DNA from: Pseudomonas fluorescens
GTDB taxonomy: Bacteria > Pseudomonadota > Gammaproteobacteria > Pseudomonadales > Pseudomonadaceae
Length of the DNA stretch: 64,000 bases
Direction of reading: 5' to 3'
NCBI RefSeq assembly: GCF_902498195.1
Contig: NZ_CABVIY010000005.1
Location: forward strand, 1 to 64,000
In this document: in pieces, positions 32,984 to 41,490 of the stretch
Layout of the letters: each line of letters begins with the position of its first letter
Position numbering within the stretch: the first letter of the stretch is position 1
Notes under the pieces: model-generated
What the model saw: only the letters and a program-made list of their open reading frames with translations
The model's database searches: none
What the model was told of the DNA's origin: nothing
Made by a program: the position numbers and the translations under genes

Positions 32984-34336
32984 ATGTCTGACCGCTATAT
33001 CGACTTCGCCAATTCGTCCATCGGCCATCGCCTGGTCGGGGCCTTGGGCCTGCCTTCACCGGTCCGCCTGGAACGCTGGCAGGCCGGCCGGCTGCGTCCG
33101 GTCGAGGGCGCGTTGCTGATCGGTGGCGGGCCGCTGGCGCAGAACGTCAGCGCGTTTGCCCACCGTCTGACTGATGCGATCTACCGCTACGGCGGCGACC
33201 CTTCGATGGCGACGGCGTGGATTCCCGGCCACGGCCCGAAACTCAAGGCCGTGGTGTTCGATGCCAGCGATCTGTTGCAGACCGACCCGCTCAAACAGCT
33301 GCGCGAGTTCTTCCAGCCCCTGATGAAGAACCTCGACCACTGCGCGCACCTGGTGATTCTGGGGCGTGACCCGCAGACCTTGACCGACCCGTTCGCCGCC
33401 AGTGCCCAACGCGCCCTGGAGGGTTTCAGCCGTTCGCTGGCCAAGGAACTGCGCAGCGGCGGCACCTTGCAACTGATCTATGTCGGCGAGGGTGCCGACG
33501 ATCAACTCGAAGGCCCACTGCGTTTTTTCCTCTCGCCCAAAAGCGCGTTCGTCTCCGGGCAGGTCATTCGGCTGAACGCCTGCGACACCCAGGTCACCGA
33601 CTGGACCCGTCCGCTGGCCGGGCGCAAGGCGCTGGTCACTGGCGCGGCTCGCGGCATCGGCGCCGCCATTGCCGAAACCCTGGCCCGCGACGGCGCCGAG
33701 GTCATCCTGCTCGACGTCCCACCGGCGAAAAACGATCTCGATGCGCTCGCCGCACGCCTGGGCGGGCGCAGCGTCACCCTGGACATCTGCGCCGAAGACG
33801 CCGCCACGCAACTGGTCGAACAGTTGCCCGACGGCATCGATATCGTGGTGCACAACGCCGGCATCACCCGGGATAAAACCCTGGCCAACATGACCCCGGA
33901 TTTCTGGGACGCGGTGCTCGCGGTCAACCTCAACGCCCCGCAAGTGCTGACCAAGGCCCTGCTCGACAGCGGCACGCTACGGGACAACGGCCGGGTGATT
34001 CTGCTGGCCTCGATCAGCGGCATCGCCGGCAACCGCGGGCAAACCAACTACGCGGCGAGCAAGGCCGGGCTGATCGGTCTTGCTCAAGCCTGGGCGCCGT
34101 CATTGCAGGAACGGGGTATCAGCATCAACGCGGTGGCCCCCGGTTTTATCGAAACCCGGATGACCGCACGGGTGCCCTTCGGCCTGCGCGAAGCCGGGCG
34201 CCGCATGAGTTCGCTGGGCCAGGGCGGCCTGCCGCAGGACGTCGCCGAAGCGGTGGCGTGGCTGGCGCAACCGGGCACGGGCGCGTTCACCGGGCAGGCT
34301 TTGCGCGTCTGCGGGCAAAGCGTTCTGGGGGCTTAG
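32984..34336 (+). CDS. 3-oxoacyl-ACP/CoA reductase, high-molecular-weight FabG type
   Basis: A 450-residue SDR protein, about 200 residues longer than ordinary FabG. Residues ~1-205 form a degenerate flavodoxin-like Rossmann domain. The active SDR domain (~208-450) has TGAARGIGAAIAE, NAGITRDKTLAN, the catalytic serine of LLASISGIAGNRG and YAASKAG. Such FabG4-type enzymes reduce 3-ketoacyl-CoA with NADH. It is followed two bases later by a MaoC-like gene. Confidence 0.9.
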   Translation: MSDRYIDFANSSIGHRLVGALGLPSPVRLERWQAGRLRPVEGALLIGGGPLAQNVSAFAHRLTDAIYRYGGDPSMATAWIPGHGPKLKAVVFDASDLLQTDPLKQLREFFQPLMKNLDHCAHLVILGRDPQTLTDPFAASAQRALEGFSRSLAKELRSGGTLQLIYVGEGADDQLEGPLRFFLSPKSAFVSGQVIRLNACDTQVTDWTRPLAGRKALVTGAARGIGAAIAETLARDGAEVILLDVPPAKNDLDALAARLGGRSVTLDICAEDAATQLVEQLPDGIDIVVHNAGITRDKTLANMTPDFWDAVLAVNLNAPQVLTKALLDSGTLRDNGRVILLASISGIAGNRGQTNYAASKAGLIGLAQAWAPSLQERGISINAVAPGFIETRMTARVPFGLREAGRRMSSLGQGGLPQDVAEAVAWLAQPGTGAFTGQALRVCGQSVLGA

Positions 34337-34338
34337 GC

Positions 34339-35193
34339 ATGACGACTGACTGGCACACATTGCCTCGCGAACCCGGCCTGCCGGCGCTGTATGTGAAGGC
34401 CGCGACCCGCCGCAAAATCACCGGCAGCACCCTGCCTGACTCGGGACTGCGCTGCTGGGTCGAGGTCGACCCCGAACGCCTGGCGGCCTACCGCACCGTC
34501 TGCGGATTCGCTGACAACAGCCTGCTGCCACCGACCTATCCACACATCCTCGCCTTCGCCTTGCAGATGCAGTTGCTCACGGCCAGGGACTTTCCGTTCC
34601 CGCTGCTGGGGCTGATTCACCTGAGCAATCGCCTTCGTGTGTTGCGGCCCATGGGTGGGCTCAATCGGGTGCGGGTCAGCGTGCAGGTGCAGAATCTGCA
34701 ACCCCATGCCAAGGGGGCGACGTTCGATCTGGTCACGACGCTGGATGATCAGTTGGGGACGCTGTGGGAGGCCGAAAGCCAGATGCTCTGTCGCGGGGTC
34801 AAGCTTGAGGGCGACCCCGTCGAAGACGGACTGGCCTCGACGCTGGCGCTGACCCAGGTCGCGCAATGGAAAGCGCCTTCGGACATCGGTCGCCGGTACG
34901 CGAAAGTCTCCGGCGACTACAACCCGATTCACTTGAGTGCGGCCAGCGCCCGACTGTTCGGCTTTCCATCGGCCATCGCCCATGGCTTGTGGAACAAGGC
35001 CCGCACCCTCGCCGCGCTGGCGGATCATTTGCCGGCGGCGAACATCGAGATCGCGGTGCAATTCAGGAAACCGGTGCGCCTGCCCTGCGAAGTGGCATTG
35101 CTGGCCAGCGCGGCGGGATCGAGCGGGGATTTGCAGTTGATCGGGGCCGGGGATCTGGAACACATGGTGGGGCATTGGCGGCCGGTGGCCTGA
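34339..35193 (+). CDS. MaoC-like acyl dehydratase/hydratase
   Basis: A 284-residue double-hotdog protein. The C-terminal half has the R-specific hydratase motif: SGDYNPIHLSAASARLFGFP followed by AIAHGLW, with the catalytic Asp and His. The N-terminal half is a degenerate hotdog. It hydrates 2-enoyl-CoA to (R)-3-hydroxyacyl-CoA or the reverse. The ATG lies two bases after the fabG-like stop, so the genes are an operon. A frame extending upstream overlaps fabG and is rejected. Confidence 0.88.
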   Translation: MTTDWHTLPREPGLPALYVKAATRRKITGSTLPDSGLRCWVEVDPERLAAYRTVCGFADNSLLPPTYPHILAFALQMQLLTARDFPFPLLGLIHLSNRLRVLRPMGGLNRVRVSVQVQNLQPHAKGATFDLVTTLDDQLGTLWEAESQMLCRGVKLEGDPVEDGLASTLALTQVAQWKAPSDIGRRYAKVSGDYNPIHLSAASARLFGFPSAIAHGLWNKARTLAALADHLPAANIEIAVQFRKPVRLPCEVALLASAAGSSGDLQLIGAGDLEHMVGHWRPVA

Positions 35194-35231
35194 TCGTAAG
35201 ACATGGGAAATTATGTTGTCTGTCCGATCGC

Positions 35232-35304
35232 CTTCGCGAGCAAGCCCGCTCCCACACGGGTCTTGTGTACACCGATCCAGTGTGGGAGCGGGCTTGCTCG
35301 CGAA
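35232..35304. repeat. REP pair, inverted order
   Basis: Two REP palindromes pointing away from each other (TTCGCGAGCAAGCCCGCTCC first, then GGGAGCGGGCTTGCTCGCGA), with a ~27-base spacer, after the MaoC gene. The 270 bp from here to the lipoprotein start hold no other recognised element. Confidence 0.9.
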
Positions 35305-35576
35305 GAACGATTACGCGGCCTGGCTGAAGGAAAGTGCATGATCAATTGTGTATATAACTTAAGTGTCCGCCGCGTCCCCATCCCCTCGATCCCATTGATT
35401 TAAAGGCAATTCCCCTCCCTCCCTCGCCAAACCCGACAGCATTAATACCAACTGGAGAATGGCCTTCCAGAGCCCTTGCAGGCGTCATGTGCACAACGGA
35501 CGACGACATGGCCGGCGACAGAACCGGTCAGCCATCGAAGACAACGACGTTGTGACAGGTGCAAGGACTCTCACTC

Positions 35577-37199
35577 ATGAACACTCAGGTTTGGTGCAAA
35601 TCGGCAACAGCATTGGCGCTCGTTCTTTCTCTCGGCCTCGCCGGTTGCAGCAGCGGTGGTGGCGGTCATCACAGCAGCTCCGACAGCTCCTCGCCGGACA
35701 GCGAGACCGCAGCAGGCACCGGTGGCGCGGCCGGCAGTGGCGGCGCAACGGGCGGCAGCGGCGATACCGCTGGAACGGGCGGTACCGGTGGCACGGGAGG
35801 TACGGGCGGTACCGATGGCACAGCCGGAACCGGTGGCACCGGAGGCACTGGCGGTGGGGGCACTACCCCGACCAATCCCACCAACCCGACGAATCCGACA
35901 AACCCGACCGACCCCACCAACCCGACCAATCCTGGCGGTACGCCGCTGGTCACCACCACCCTGTTGCAGGATGTCGGCAACACCGTCGGCGGCGTCGGCA
36001 ACGGCGTAGGGCAGATCGGCGACTCGCTGGGCTCGGTGCCCGTGGCGGGCGGCGTGGTGCAAAGCGTGGCCAATACGGCCGGCAACGTGGTCAGCACCTT
36101 GGGTGACGGCGTGGCCAATGGCGTGGGCAAACTGGGCACCGACCCCAATGGCCTCGGTGTCACGGCATCGGCGGTGGGCGGCGTGGTGCAGGATGTCGGC
36201 AACGGCGTTTCCGATGTCAGCGGCAAACTGGCCACGGCCACCCACAGCATTCCGGTGGTCGGTGGGGTGGTGACCAAAGTTGCCCCGGTCCTCGACGGCG
36301 TCGGCGAGAAAGTCACCATGCTCGGCGATACCTTGAGTACCGCCACCACCACGGGCCCGCTCGGCTCAGTGACCGGGGAAGTGGGCAACAAACTGGTGCC
36401 GGTGATTGCCATGGTCGAGAGCACCACCGACAAGATCGGTGACGCCACCGGCCTGGGTGATCCCCTCAAGGGCATCGTCCAGAAAGTCGGCGGCACCGTC
36501 GACGGCGTGGGCGGCAAAATCACCGATGCCGGCAAAGGCAATGCGCTCACCAACACCGTCGGCGGCGCACTGAGCAACACCGGTATCACTGTCGGCAAGG
36601 CCGGTGGCCTGCTGGCCAATGGCACCGGGGCCGGGGCCGGCAGCGGTGGCGGCCTGGGCGGCAGTGGCCTGCTGGAGACAGTCGGCGGCGCCGTGGTCAA
36701 CGTCGGCAACGGCCTGAACCTCGGCAACAGCAACGGGCTGGTCAGCGCGGCCGGCGTGAACGCGGCGGCGGGCGGCAACCTGGTCGCTTCCGTCGGGGGT
36801 GCCTTGGGCGGGAGCGGCATCGCCAGCACCGGACCGACCGCGCCCCTGGGCAACCTCGGCGCAACGGTCGGTGCAGCGGTCAATCCAGTCACCACAGCGG
36901 TCGCCGGGCTCACCCAAAACATCGGCGCCGCCACCGGTGTCGGCGCCCCGGTCGCCAGCCTGACCGGCCAGGCCGGCAGTGCCGTGGCGAACCTCGGCGA
37001 GGCCATCGCCGCCAGCAACAGCAACCCCGTCGTCACGGCCCTCGGCAACACTGTCACCACGGTCGGCGGCACCGTCAGCGCCGTCGGCGGCCTGGTCAAC
37101 GCCGGCACTTCGGGCACAGGGGCAACCGGTGGGGCAACAGGCGCACTGGGCGGTGTGCTGGGCGGGCTCACCGGCGCCCTGGGTGGCAATAGACGCTGA
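35577..37199 (+). CDS. Glycine-rich low-complexity lipoprotein (collagen-like repeat type)
   Basis: A 540-residue exported protein. A lipoprotein signal ends at Cys24 (LGLAGCSSG); serine after the cysteine favours the outer membrane. Residues ~40-105 are Gly/Thr repeats (GTGGTGGTGG), then ~8 NPT/DPT triplets, then ~420 residues of irregular Val/Gly/Asn repeats (VGGVGNGVGQIGDSLG type). Databases often call such proteins collagen-like, but there is no classic G-P-X triplet run. It is followed 129 bp later by a TpsB-type transporter. Surface structure or adhesion is likely; the function is unknown. Confidence 0.82.
   Translation: MNTQVWCKSATALALVLSLGLAGCSSGGGGHHSSSDSSSPDSETAAGTGGAAGSGGATGGSGDTAGTGGTGGTGGTGGTDGTAGTGGTGGTGGGGTTPTNPTNPTNPTNPTDPTNPTNPGGTPLVTTTLLQDVGNTVGGVGNGVGQIGDSLGSVPVAGGVVQSVANTAGNVVSTLGDGVANGVGKLGTDPNGLGVTASAVGGVVQDVGNGVSDVSGKLATATHSIPVVGGVVTKVAPVLDGVGEKVTMLGDTLSTATTTGPLGSVTGEVGNKLVPVIAMVESTTDKIGDATGLGDPLKGIVQKVGGTVDGVGGKITDAGKGNALTNTVGGALSNTGITVGKAGGLLANGTGAGAGSGGGLGGSGLLETVGGAVVNVGNGLNLGNSNGLVSAAGVNAAAGGNLVASVGGALGGSGIASTGPTAPLGNLGATVGAAVNPVTTAVAGLTQNIGAATGVGAPVASLTGQAGSAVANLGEAIAASNSNPVVTALGNTVTTVGGTVSAVGGLVNAGTSGTGATGGATGALGGVLGGLTGALGGNRR
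35716..35936 (+). repeat. Coding tandem repeats (Gly-Thr and Asn-Pro-Thr)
   Basis: Short in-frame tandem repeats: GGTACCGGTGGCACGGGAGG-like units coding Gly/Thr up to ~35865, then repeats of CCNACNAAYCC coding Pro-Thr-Asn up to ~35936. Repeats of this kind often change copy number by slippage. Confidence 0.75.
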
Positions 37200-37207
37200 C
37201 TTGCACC

Positions 37208-37225
37208 GGGCCGTGTCGACGGCCC
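37208..37225 (+). other. Hairpin between lipoprotein and TpsB genes
   Basis: A perfect 7-bp stem, GGGCCGT with ACGGCCC, loop GTCG, nine bases after the lipoprotein stop. No T run follows, so it is more likely an mRNA-stabilising or attenuating hairpin than a terminator. Confidence 0.45.
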
Positions 37226-37328
37226 CGACTCCAGCGCCTACGCTTGGTTGAGGGCGGAAGACACAGCTCGGTCTTTCGCCTTTTCTTTGGATCAAGAAGA
37301 TCCACGTGCGACAACAGGGAGTGTCCTA

Positions 37329-38999
37329 ATGCGCCTGATGGCTTGCTTGCTGCTTTTGCCCCTCAGTTCCACCCTCCTCGCCGACACCCTGCCCGGTTTT
37401 CTCAACAGCAACGAAACCATCCGCAACCTCCCCGTGCCGAATCTACCGGCCGATGCCTACCGCCCGACGGCGGCCCCCTTGCAAGTCCCGGAGCCGGGCG
37501 CGACCCAGGCCCAACCACTGATGATGGGCACCCGGTTGAACCTCAAGACCGTGCAGATCGAAGGCGGGACGATTTATCCGCTCAGCGAACTGGCAGCCCT
37601 CTATCAACCGTTGCTGGGCCACGAAACCAGCCTCGCCGAACTGATCGAAGCGACCCGCAGCATCACCCGTCGCTATCAACAGGATGGCTACCTGCTGTCC
37701 TACGCGTTCCTGCCCCGACAAACGTTCGATAACGGTGTCGCGCGGGTCGTGCTGGTGGAGGGTTACATCAAGGATTACCAGTTGCAGGGCGATATCGGAA
37801 GGGTCAAGGGCCTGCTGGACAAGCTGGTGGCCAAGCTCCAGGCCGAGCGCCCCCTGACCCGCAAGACGTTCGAACGCTACACCACGCTGATGAGCCGCAT
37901 CCCCGGCGTGACCTTGCAGGCCCAGGTGCCGCCGCCGGGCACCACCGATGGCGCGACCCAACTGATTGCCCAGGCCAGCCGCAAACCGTTCACCAGCACC
38001 CTGAGCACCACCGAGGACAACCGCAACGGCACCCAGGCCCTGCTCGGCGTGAGCAGCAATGCCCAGACCGCCATGGGCGAACAACTGAGCCTCAGCGGCC
38101 TGTTTCCACCAGGGGATGATCACGAACATTACTACCGCCTGGACTACAACCAGTTCCTCAATGCCGAGGGTACGCAACTGGCCCTCTGGGCCTCCCGCTA
38201 TCGCGCCGACCCCGGCTCCAATATACGACTGGACAACGGCCTGGAACTCAAGCCGCACCGGGAAAACGACCGCTACTCCATCGGCTTCAGTCATCCCGTC
38301 ATCGCCTCGCCCAACGAACTGCTCAGCGCCGGCGCGCGCCTGTACGCGGTCAATGACAAGACCCGCTACCAAGTGGTCGGTTTCCCGGTCAGTGTCGAAG
38401 AACGCACCGACATCCGCGCCCTGGCGTTCGAAAGCGACTGGCGCAAGGCCAGCGACCGCCAACTGCGCATCCTCAGCGGCGGGTTGTATCAGGGCATCGA
38501 TGGCATGGGCGCCAAAACCAACAACACCGCCCTCGACCTGGACTTCTTCCGCCTGCGCCTGTCGGGCGTGCAAAGCGACAAGTTTTTCGACAACTGGCAA
38601 GGCGTGCTCTCCGCCGCGCTGTACTGGAGCGACGACACCCTGCCCGACAGCGAGCGGGCGGTGTTCGGCGGGCAGAACTTCGGCCGTGGCTACCCTGACG
38701 ACCAGGCGTCCGGCGACAAGGGTTGGGGGGCGGCCTACGAGATCAACTACAGCTTCAATCGCGACTGGCGCTGGGTGAGGATCCTGCAACCCTATGTGGT
38801 GCTGGACCGCGCCAAGACCTGGTTCAACACACTGCCGGTCAAGGGCAACGACATGTCATCGGCGGCGGTGGGTTTGAGATTTGGCGATGCCAGGTACTAC
38901 AACATCGCGCTGGAAGCGGCCAAGCCAATGTCGGATGAAGCCCTCGACACATTCAATTGCAAGCCGCGCTACAGCATTAGCTTCAGCTATCAGTTGTAA
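37329..38999 (+). CDS. TpsB/ShlB/FhaC-type outer-membrane transporter
   Basis: A 556-residue protein: Sec signal (1-20, LLADTLPG), a POTRA domain (~60-155; LNLKTVQIEGG and QDGYLLSYAF), then a C-terminal 16-strand barrel with the substrate-gating motif FGRGYPDDQ and a C-terminal tyrosine/leucine-rich strand. It is the transporter half of two-partner secretion. No TpsA with an N-terminal TPS domain is next to it; the upstream gene is a repeat lipoprotein. Start at 37329 follows GGGAG; a longer upstream frame has no signal peptide. Confidence 0.9.
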   Translation: MRLMACLLLLPLSSTLLADTLPGFLNSNETIRNLPVPNLPADAYRPTAAPLQVPEPGATQAQPLMMGTRLNLKTVQIEGGTIYPLSELAALYQPLLGHETSLAELIEATRSITRRYQQDGYLLSYAFLPRQTFDNGVARVVLVEGYIKDYQLQGDIGRVKGLLDKLVAKLQAERPLTRKTFERYTTLMSRIPGVTLQAQVPPPGTTDGATQLIAQASRKPFTSTLSTTEDNRNGTQALLGVSSNAQTAMGEQLSLSGLFPPGDDHEHYYRLDYNQFLNAEGTQLALWASRYRADPGSNIRLDNGLELKPHRENDRYSIGFSHPVIASPNELLSAGARLYAVNDKTRYQVVGFPVSVEERTDIRALAFESDWRKASDRQLRILSGGLYQGIDGMGAKTNNTALDLDFFRLRLSGVQSDKFFDNWQGVLSAALYWSDDTLPDSERAVFGGQNFGRGYPDDQASGDKGWGAAYEINYSFNRDWRWVRILQPYVVLDRAKTWFNTLPVKGNDMSSAAVGLRFGDARYYNIALEAAKPMSDEALDTFNCKPRYSISFSYQL

Positions 39000-39072
39000 C
39001 GGGGATGGGGGACAGGGTGGCTCCCACATCGATCTTGGTCGAGCACAAATTTTGTGTACGCAGCAGACTGAC

Positions 39073-39242
39073 TGTAGGAGCGAGGCCTGCTCGTGAAAAA
39101 CGCCCAGGCACGGCGTTCATTCAGACAGCCCGCGTTATCGTTGACGTCCATCGCGAGCAGGCTCGCTCCTACAGGGGTACGCGTAAATCCGCTAAATCAG
39201 GTCGGCTGTCAGGTCGCCTTCGCGAGCAAGCCCGCTCCCACC
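39073..39242. repeat. REP elements, GTAGGAGCGAGG variant
   Basis: REP-like palindromes: TGTAGGAGCGAGGCCTGCTC at 39073, its partner GCGAGCAGGCTCGCTCCTAC near 39152-39171, and a single standard REP (TTCGCGAGCAAGCCCGCTCC) at ~39219-39241. The segment from ~39115 also matches ~48135-48195, next to the second long repeat. Confidence 0.85.
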
Positions 39243-39285
39243 AGAAGCAAACTAGCGAACATCCGCTCTTCACCACTCATCAGGC

Positions 39286-39487
39286 CGAGCGTTAGCTCGC
39301 CTGCAGCTGTTGATTTTGATCCACCCGCCCCTCGGGAGGCTGAGCGCAGGTGTTTATCCGGGGATTGGCGAGGGGCCGGACGCCGGGGCGAGCCTTTTTG
39401 GGGACTTTTTTGGCGTTCGAAAAAAGTGCCTCGCCGTAAGGGCGAAACCGTAAGCAGCCGTTACCGCAGCAATGGATATGTACTCAA
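39286..39487. repeat. Long dispersed repeat, left copy
   Basis: About 200 bp closely matching 48231-48553, in the same orientation. Shared blocks include GTTGATTTTGATCCACCCGC, TCGGGAGGCTGAG, GCGAGGGGCCGGACGC, GGGGCGAGCCTTTTT, TCGCCGTAAGGGCGAAACCG and AGCCGTTACCGCARCAATGG. The right copy has an extra ~110 bp in the middle. No gene is evident in it. P. fluorescens genomes carry dispersed intergenic repeat families of this size, but I cannot assign it to one by eye. Confidence 0.9.
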
Positions 39488-39506
39488 CCCACCCCCACAG
39501 AAAAGC

Positions 39507-39920
39507 TCAGGGATTGACGGCCTGAGCGATCGGCTGCGGAAACAGATTATTCAACGTCTCAAGCAACCGCACGTGATAAATCGGCTTGCGAAACAAATCC
39601 AGCACCTGCAGGCGCAGCATGTCACTGACGTCCTCCATGTCCGCATGCCCGGACGTCACGATCACCGGCAAATGCTGGCGCGCCGTATGCTCGCGCAAGC
39701 GCTTGATCAACGACATGCCACTCTCTTCGGGCATGCGCAGGTCAGTGATCACCAGAGCGATATCGGGATGGCGTGTCAGGTGGTGCAACGCCAGCTTGAC
39801 CGACGTCGCGGTAAAGCAATTGAACCCCTCACCCTCCAGCAATTCCGCCAACTCAAGCAAAGCATCTTCTTCGTCATCCACCAGAAGAAGTTGTTGGCGC
39901 GACAATGCAGGAGAGTTCAT
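39507..39920 (-). CDS. Single-domain response regulator (tad-associated)
   Basis: A 137-residue receiver domain with no output domain. The phosphoacceptor Asp is in VITDLRMPEESG (residue ~57), the acidic pair in LLVDDEEDALL, the Thr/Ser in VIVTSGHAD and Lys in LFRKPI. The start at 39920 avoids a 19-residue extension without features. It lies 69 bp downstream of flp on the same strand and may modulate pilus function. No partner kinase is adjacent, though pprA is in the same locus. Confidence 0.83.
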   Translation of the reverse strand: MNSPALSRQQLLLVDDEEDALLELAELLEGEGFNCFTATSVKLALHHLTRHPDIALVITDLRMPEESGMSLIKRLREHTARQHLPVIVTSGHADMEDVSDMLRLQVLDLFRKPIYHVRLLETLNNLFPQPIAQAVNP

Positions 39921-39989
39921 AGGCAACACCTGGGAATGGACGAGCGCTGACGTTAGAACCGTTTTCAGCATAAGCAAGCCGCCGCCCCC

Positions 39990-40196
39990 TTAAGTCCCAC
40001 CCAACGCGACGGAAATCTTTTTGAAGATATTGGTGATGGTCGTGCCCATTCCAGTACTGAGCCCGGCGATCACCACCGCCACCATCGCCGCCACAATCGC
40101 GTACTCAATACCCGAAGCCCCCTCGGTATCCTTGGCCAGCCCCCTGTAGAAAGCGATTTCGGATTTGACCTTCTGAACAAGCTTGGAAAAAGACAT
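39990..40196 (-). CDS. flp: Flp-type prepilin (major pilin)
   Basis: A 68-residue type IVb pilin. The cleavage site is EG-ASGIEYAIVAA: Gly at -1, Glu at +5, Tyr at +6, as required by Flp prepilins, followed by a ~20-residue hydrophobic segment (AMVAVVIAGLSTGMG). The mature subunit would be 44 residues and polymerise into the Flp/Tad fibre. AGGAG is seven bases before the start. It is divergent from rcpC with 322 bp between, which must hold both promoters. Confidence 0.93.
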   Translation of the reverse strand: MSFSKLVQKVKSEIAFYRGLAKDTEGASGIEYAIVAAMVAVVIAGLSTGMGTTITNIFKKISVALGGT

Positions 40197-40518
40197 GACT
40201 GCTCTCCTGGTGCACCCGGGTGTTGCACAAACGCAACATGATTTCCCTATGCCAGCACCAGCATTGTCGGCATTCCCCGCCCCAACAACTGTAAAAACGC
40301 ATTAATCCAAAAGTATTAATCGTTTCGTTGACGCCAAAAAACCGCGCATTTCGTCTTAATTCTTTACTTTCGTTGGGTTTTTTCCATTGGGTAATGGCGT
40401 TTTGCTCTAGCTGCGCTACGGTCAAATAGCGAAACAGTTTTAGGTTCATAGCTGCCTGATTGCGAAGTTGTCTCGTTGGATAGACGAGTTTTTAGAGCAG
40501 CGGAAAGGGAGAGCCGTG

Positions 40519-41469
40519 ATGAACAGCCGTATCACTCTGGGTCTTGCCGGATTGTCCCTGGTGGGTGCCGTCATTGCCGGTTACTGGGGCCTCACGCTGG
40601 ACCGTCAGCCAGCCGCCGCTCCCGTTGCACAAACGTCGATCACCTCGCCCACACCGGGCGTCCAGCTCCCCGTGCCCCAGGAAGAAGACACCACCCGCCA
40701 GCCCGTGGTGGTGCTGCAGCGAGACATCGCGCCCTTTGCCCAAATCACCGCCGCCGACGTCGCCCTGGAAAAACTCCGTACCGTTCCCGCCGGCAGCCTG
40801 ACCCGTCTCGATCAAGCCATCGGCCGAACGCCCTGGCGCGCCCTCAGTGCCGGCAGCTGGCTCAGTGATGACAGCTTCCAGGCCGGCAGCCAACTGGCGC
40901 GGATGATTCGTCCCGATGAACGCGCCCTGGCCGTTGCCGTGGATGAAGTGGTCAACGCCGGCGGTCAGCTGACGGCGGGGGACTATGTCGATGTGCTGCT
41001 GTTTTTGCGCATGGACACCAACATCGCCCAGCCCTCGGCGCAGCTCGTGGTCCCCGCGTTGCGCGTACTGGGCGTGGGCGAGCAAATGGGCCTGACCAAC
41101 GACGGCCGGCCCGCCAGCCCGACCCAGGGCAGCGACGAAAAAACCCGCCAGGAACAGCGCACCGCCGCCCGCACCGTGCTGCTGGCCGTGCCCGAACAAT
41201 TGCTGAGCCGGCTGATGCTCGCGTCCCAGGCCGGAGTGTTGCGCCTGGCCGTGCGCAGCGCCGAAGAGAAACGCCTGGCCCGTTACTGGGCCGGCGAAAG
41301 CGACTCATCGACAAACCTCGCCAATGCCGACCGCGACCTGATCCAGTTCAACCAACTGGCCATGACCCCACCGCCCAAGACAACCGTTGCCTTTGGCGCT
41401 TCTACGCCGGCGCGCAAGTCAGGCGTGGAAGTCATCCGCGGCAATGAAATCACGCAACAGACTCCCTGA
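40519..41469 (+). CDS. rcpC: Flp pilus assembly protein RcpC/CpaB
   Basis: A 316-residue Tad protein with an N-terminal membrane anchor (residues ~5-25, ITLGLAGLSLVGAVIAGYWG). A SAF domain follows (PVVVLQRDIAPFAQITAADV, then LAVAVDEVVNAGGQLTAGDY), and then a periplasmic domain. It works with the RcpA secretin at the outer membrane. The ATG at 40519 after AGGGAG is preferred; 17 more in-frame residues lack features. It begins the rcpC-to-DUF3613 operon. Confidence 0.9.
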   Translation: MNSRITLGLAGLSLVGAVIAGYWGLTLDRQPAAAPVAQTSITSPTPGVQLPVPQEEDTTRQPVVVLQRDIAPFAQITAADVALEKLRTVPAGSLTRLDQAIGRTPWRALSAGSWLSDDSFQAGSQLARMIRPDERALAVAVDEVVNAGGQLTAGDYVDVLLFLRMDTNIAQPSAQLVVPALRVLGVGEQMGLTNDGRPASPTQGSDEKTRQEQRTAARTVLLAVPEQLLSRLMLASQAGVLRLAVRSAEEKRLARYWAGESDSSTNLANADRDLIQFNQLAMTPPPKTTVAFGASTPARKSGVEVIRGNEITQQTP

Positions 41470-41490
41470 ATCGAGCAAGGACGCCTTTCA

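Noticed and set aside
39093..39950. 285-residue plus-strand frame across the REP and long repeat and opposite the response regulator
   Set aside because: It translates REP and non-coding repeat sequence and is antisense to a clear receiver-domain gene.
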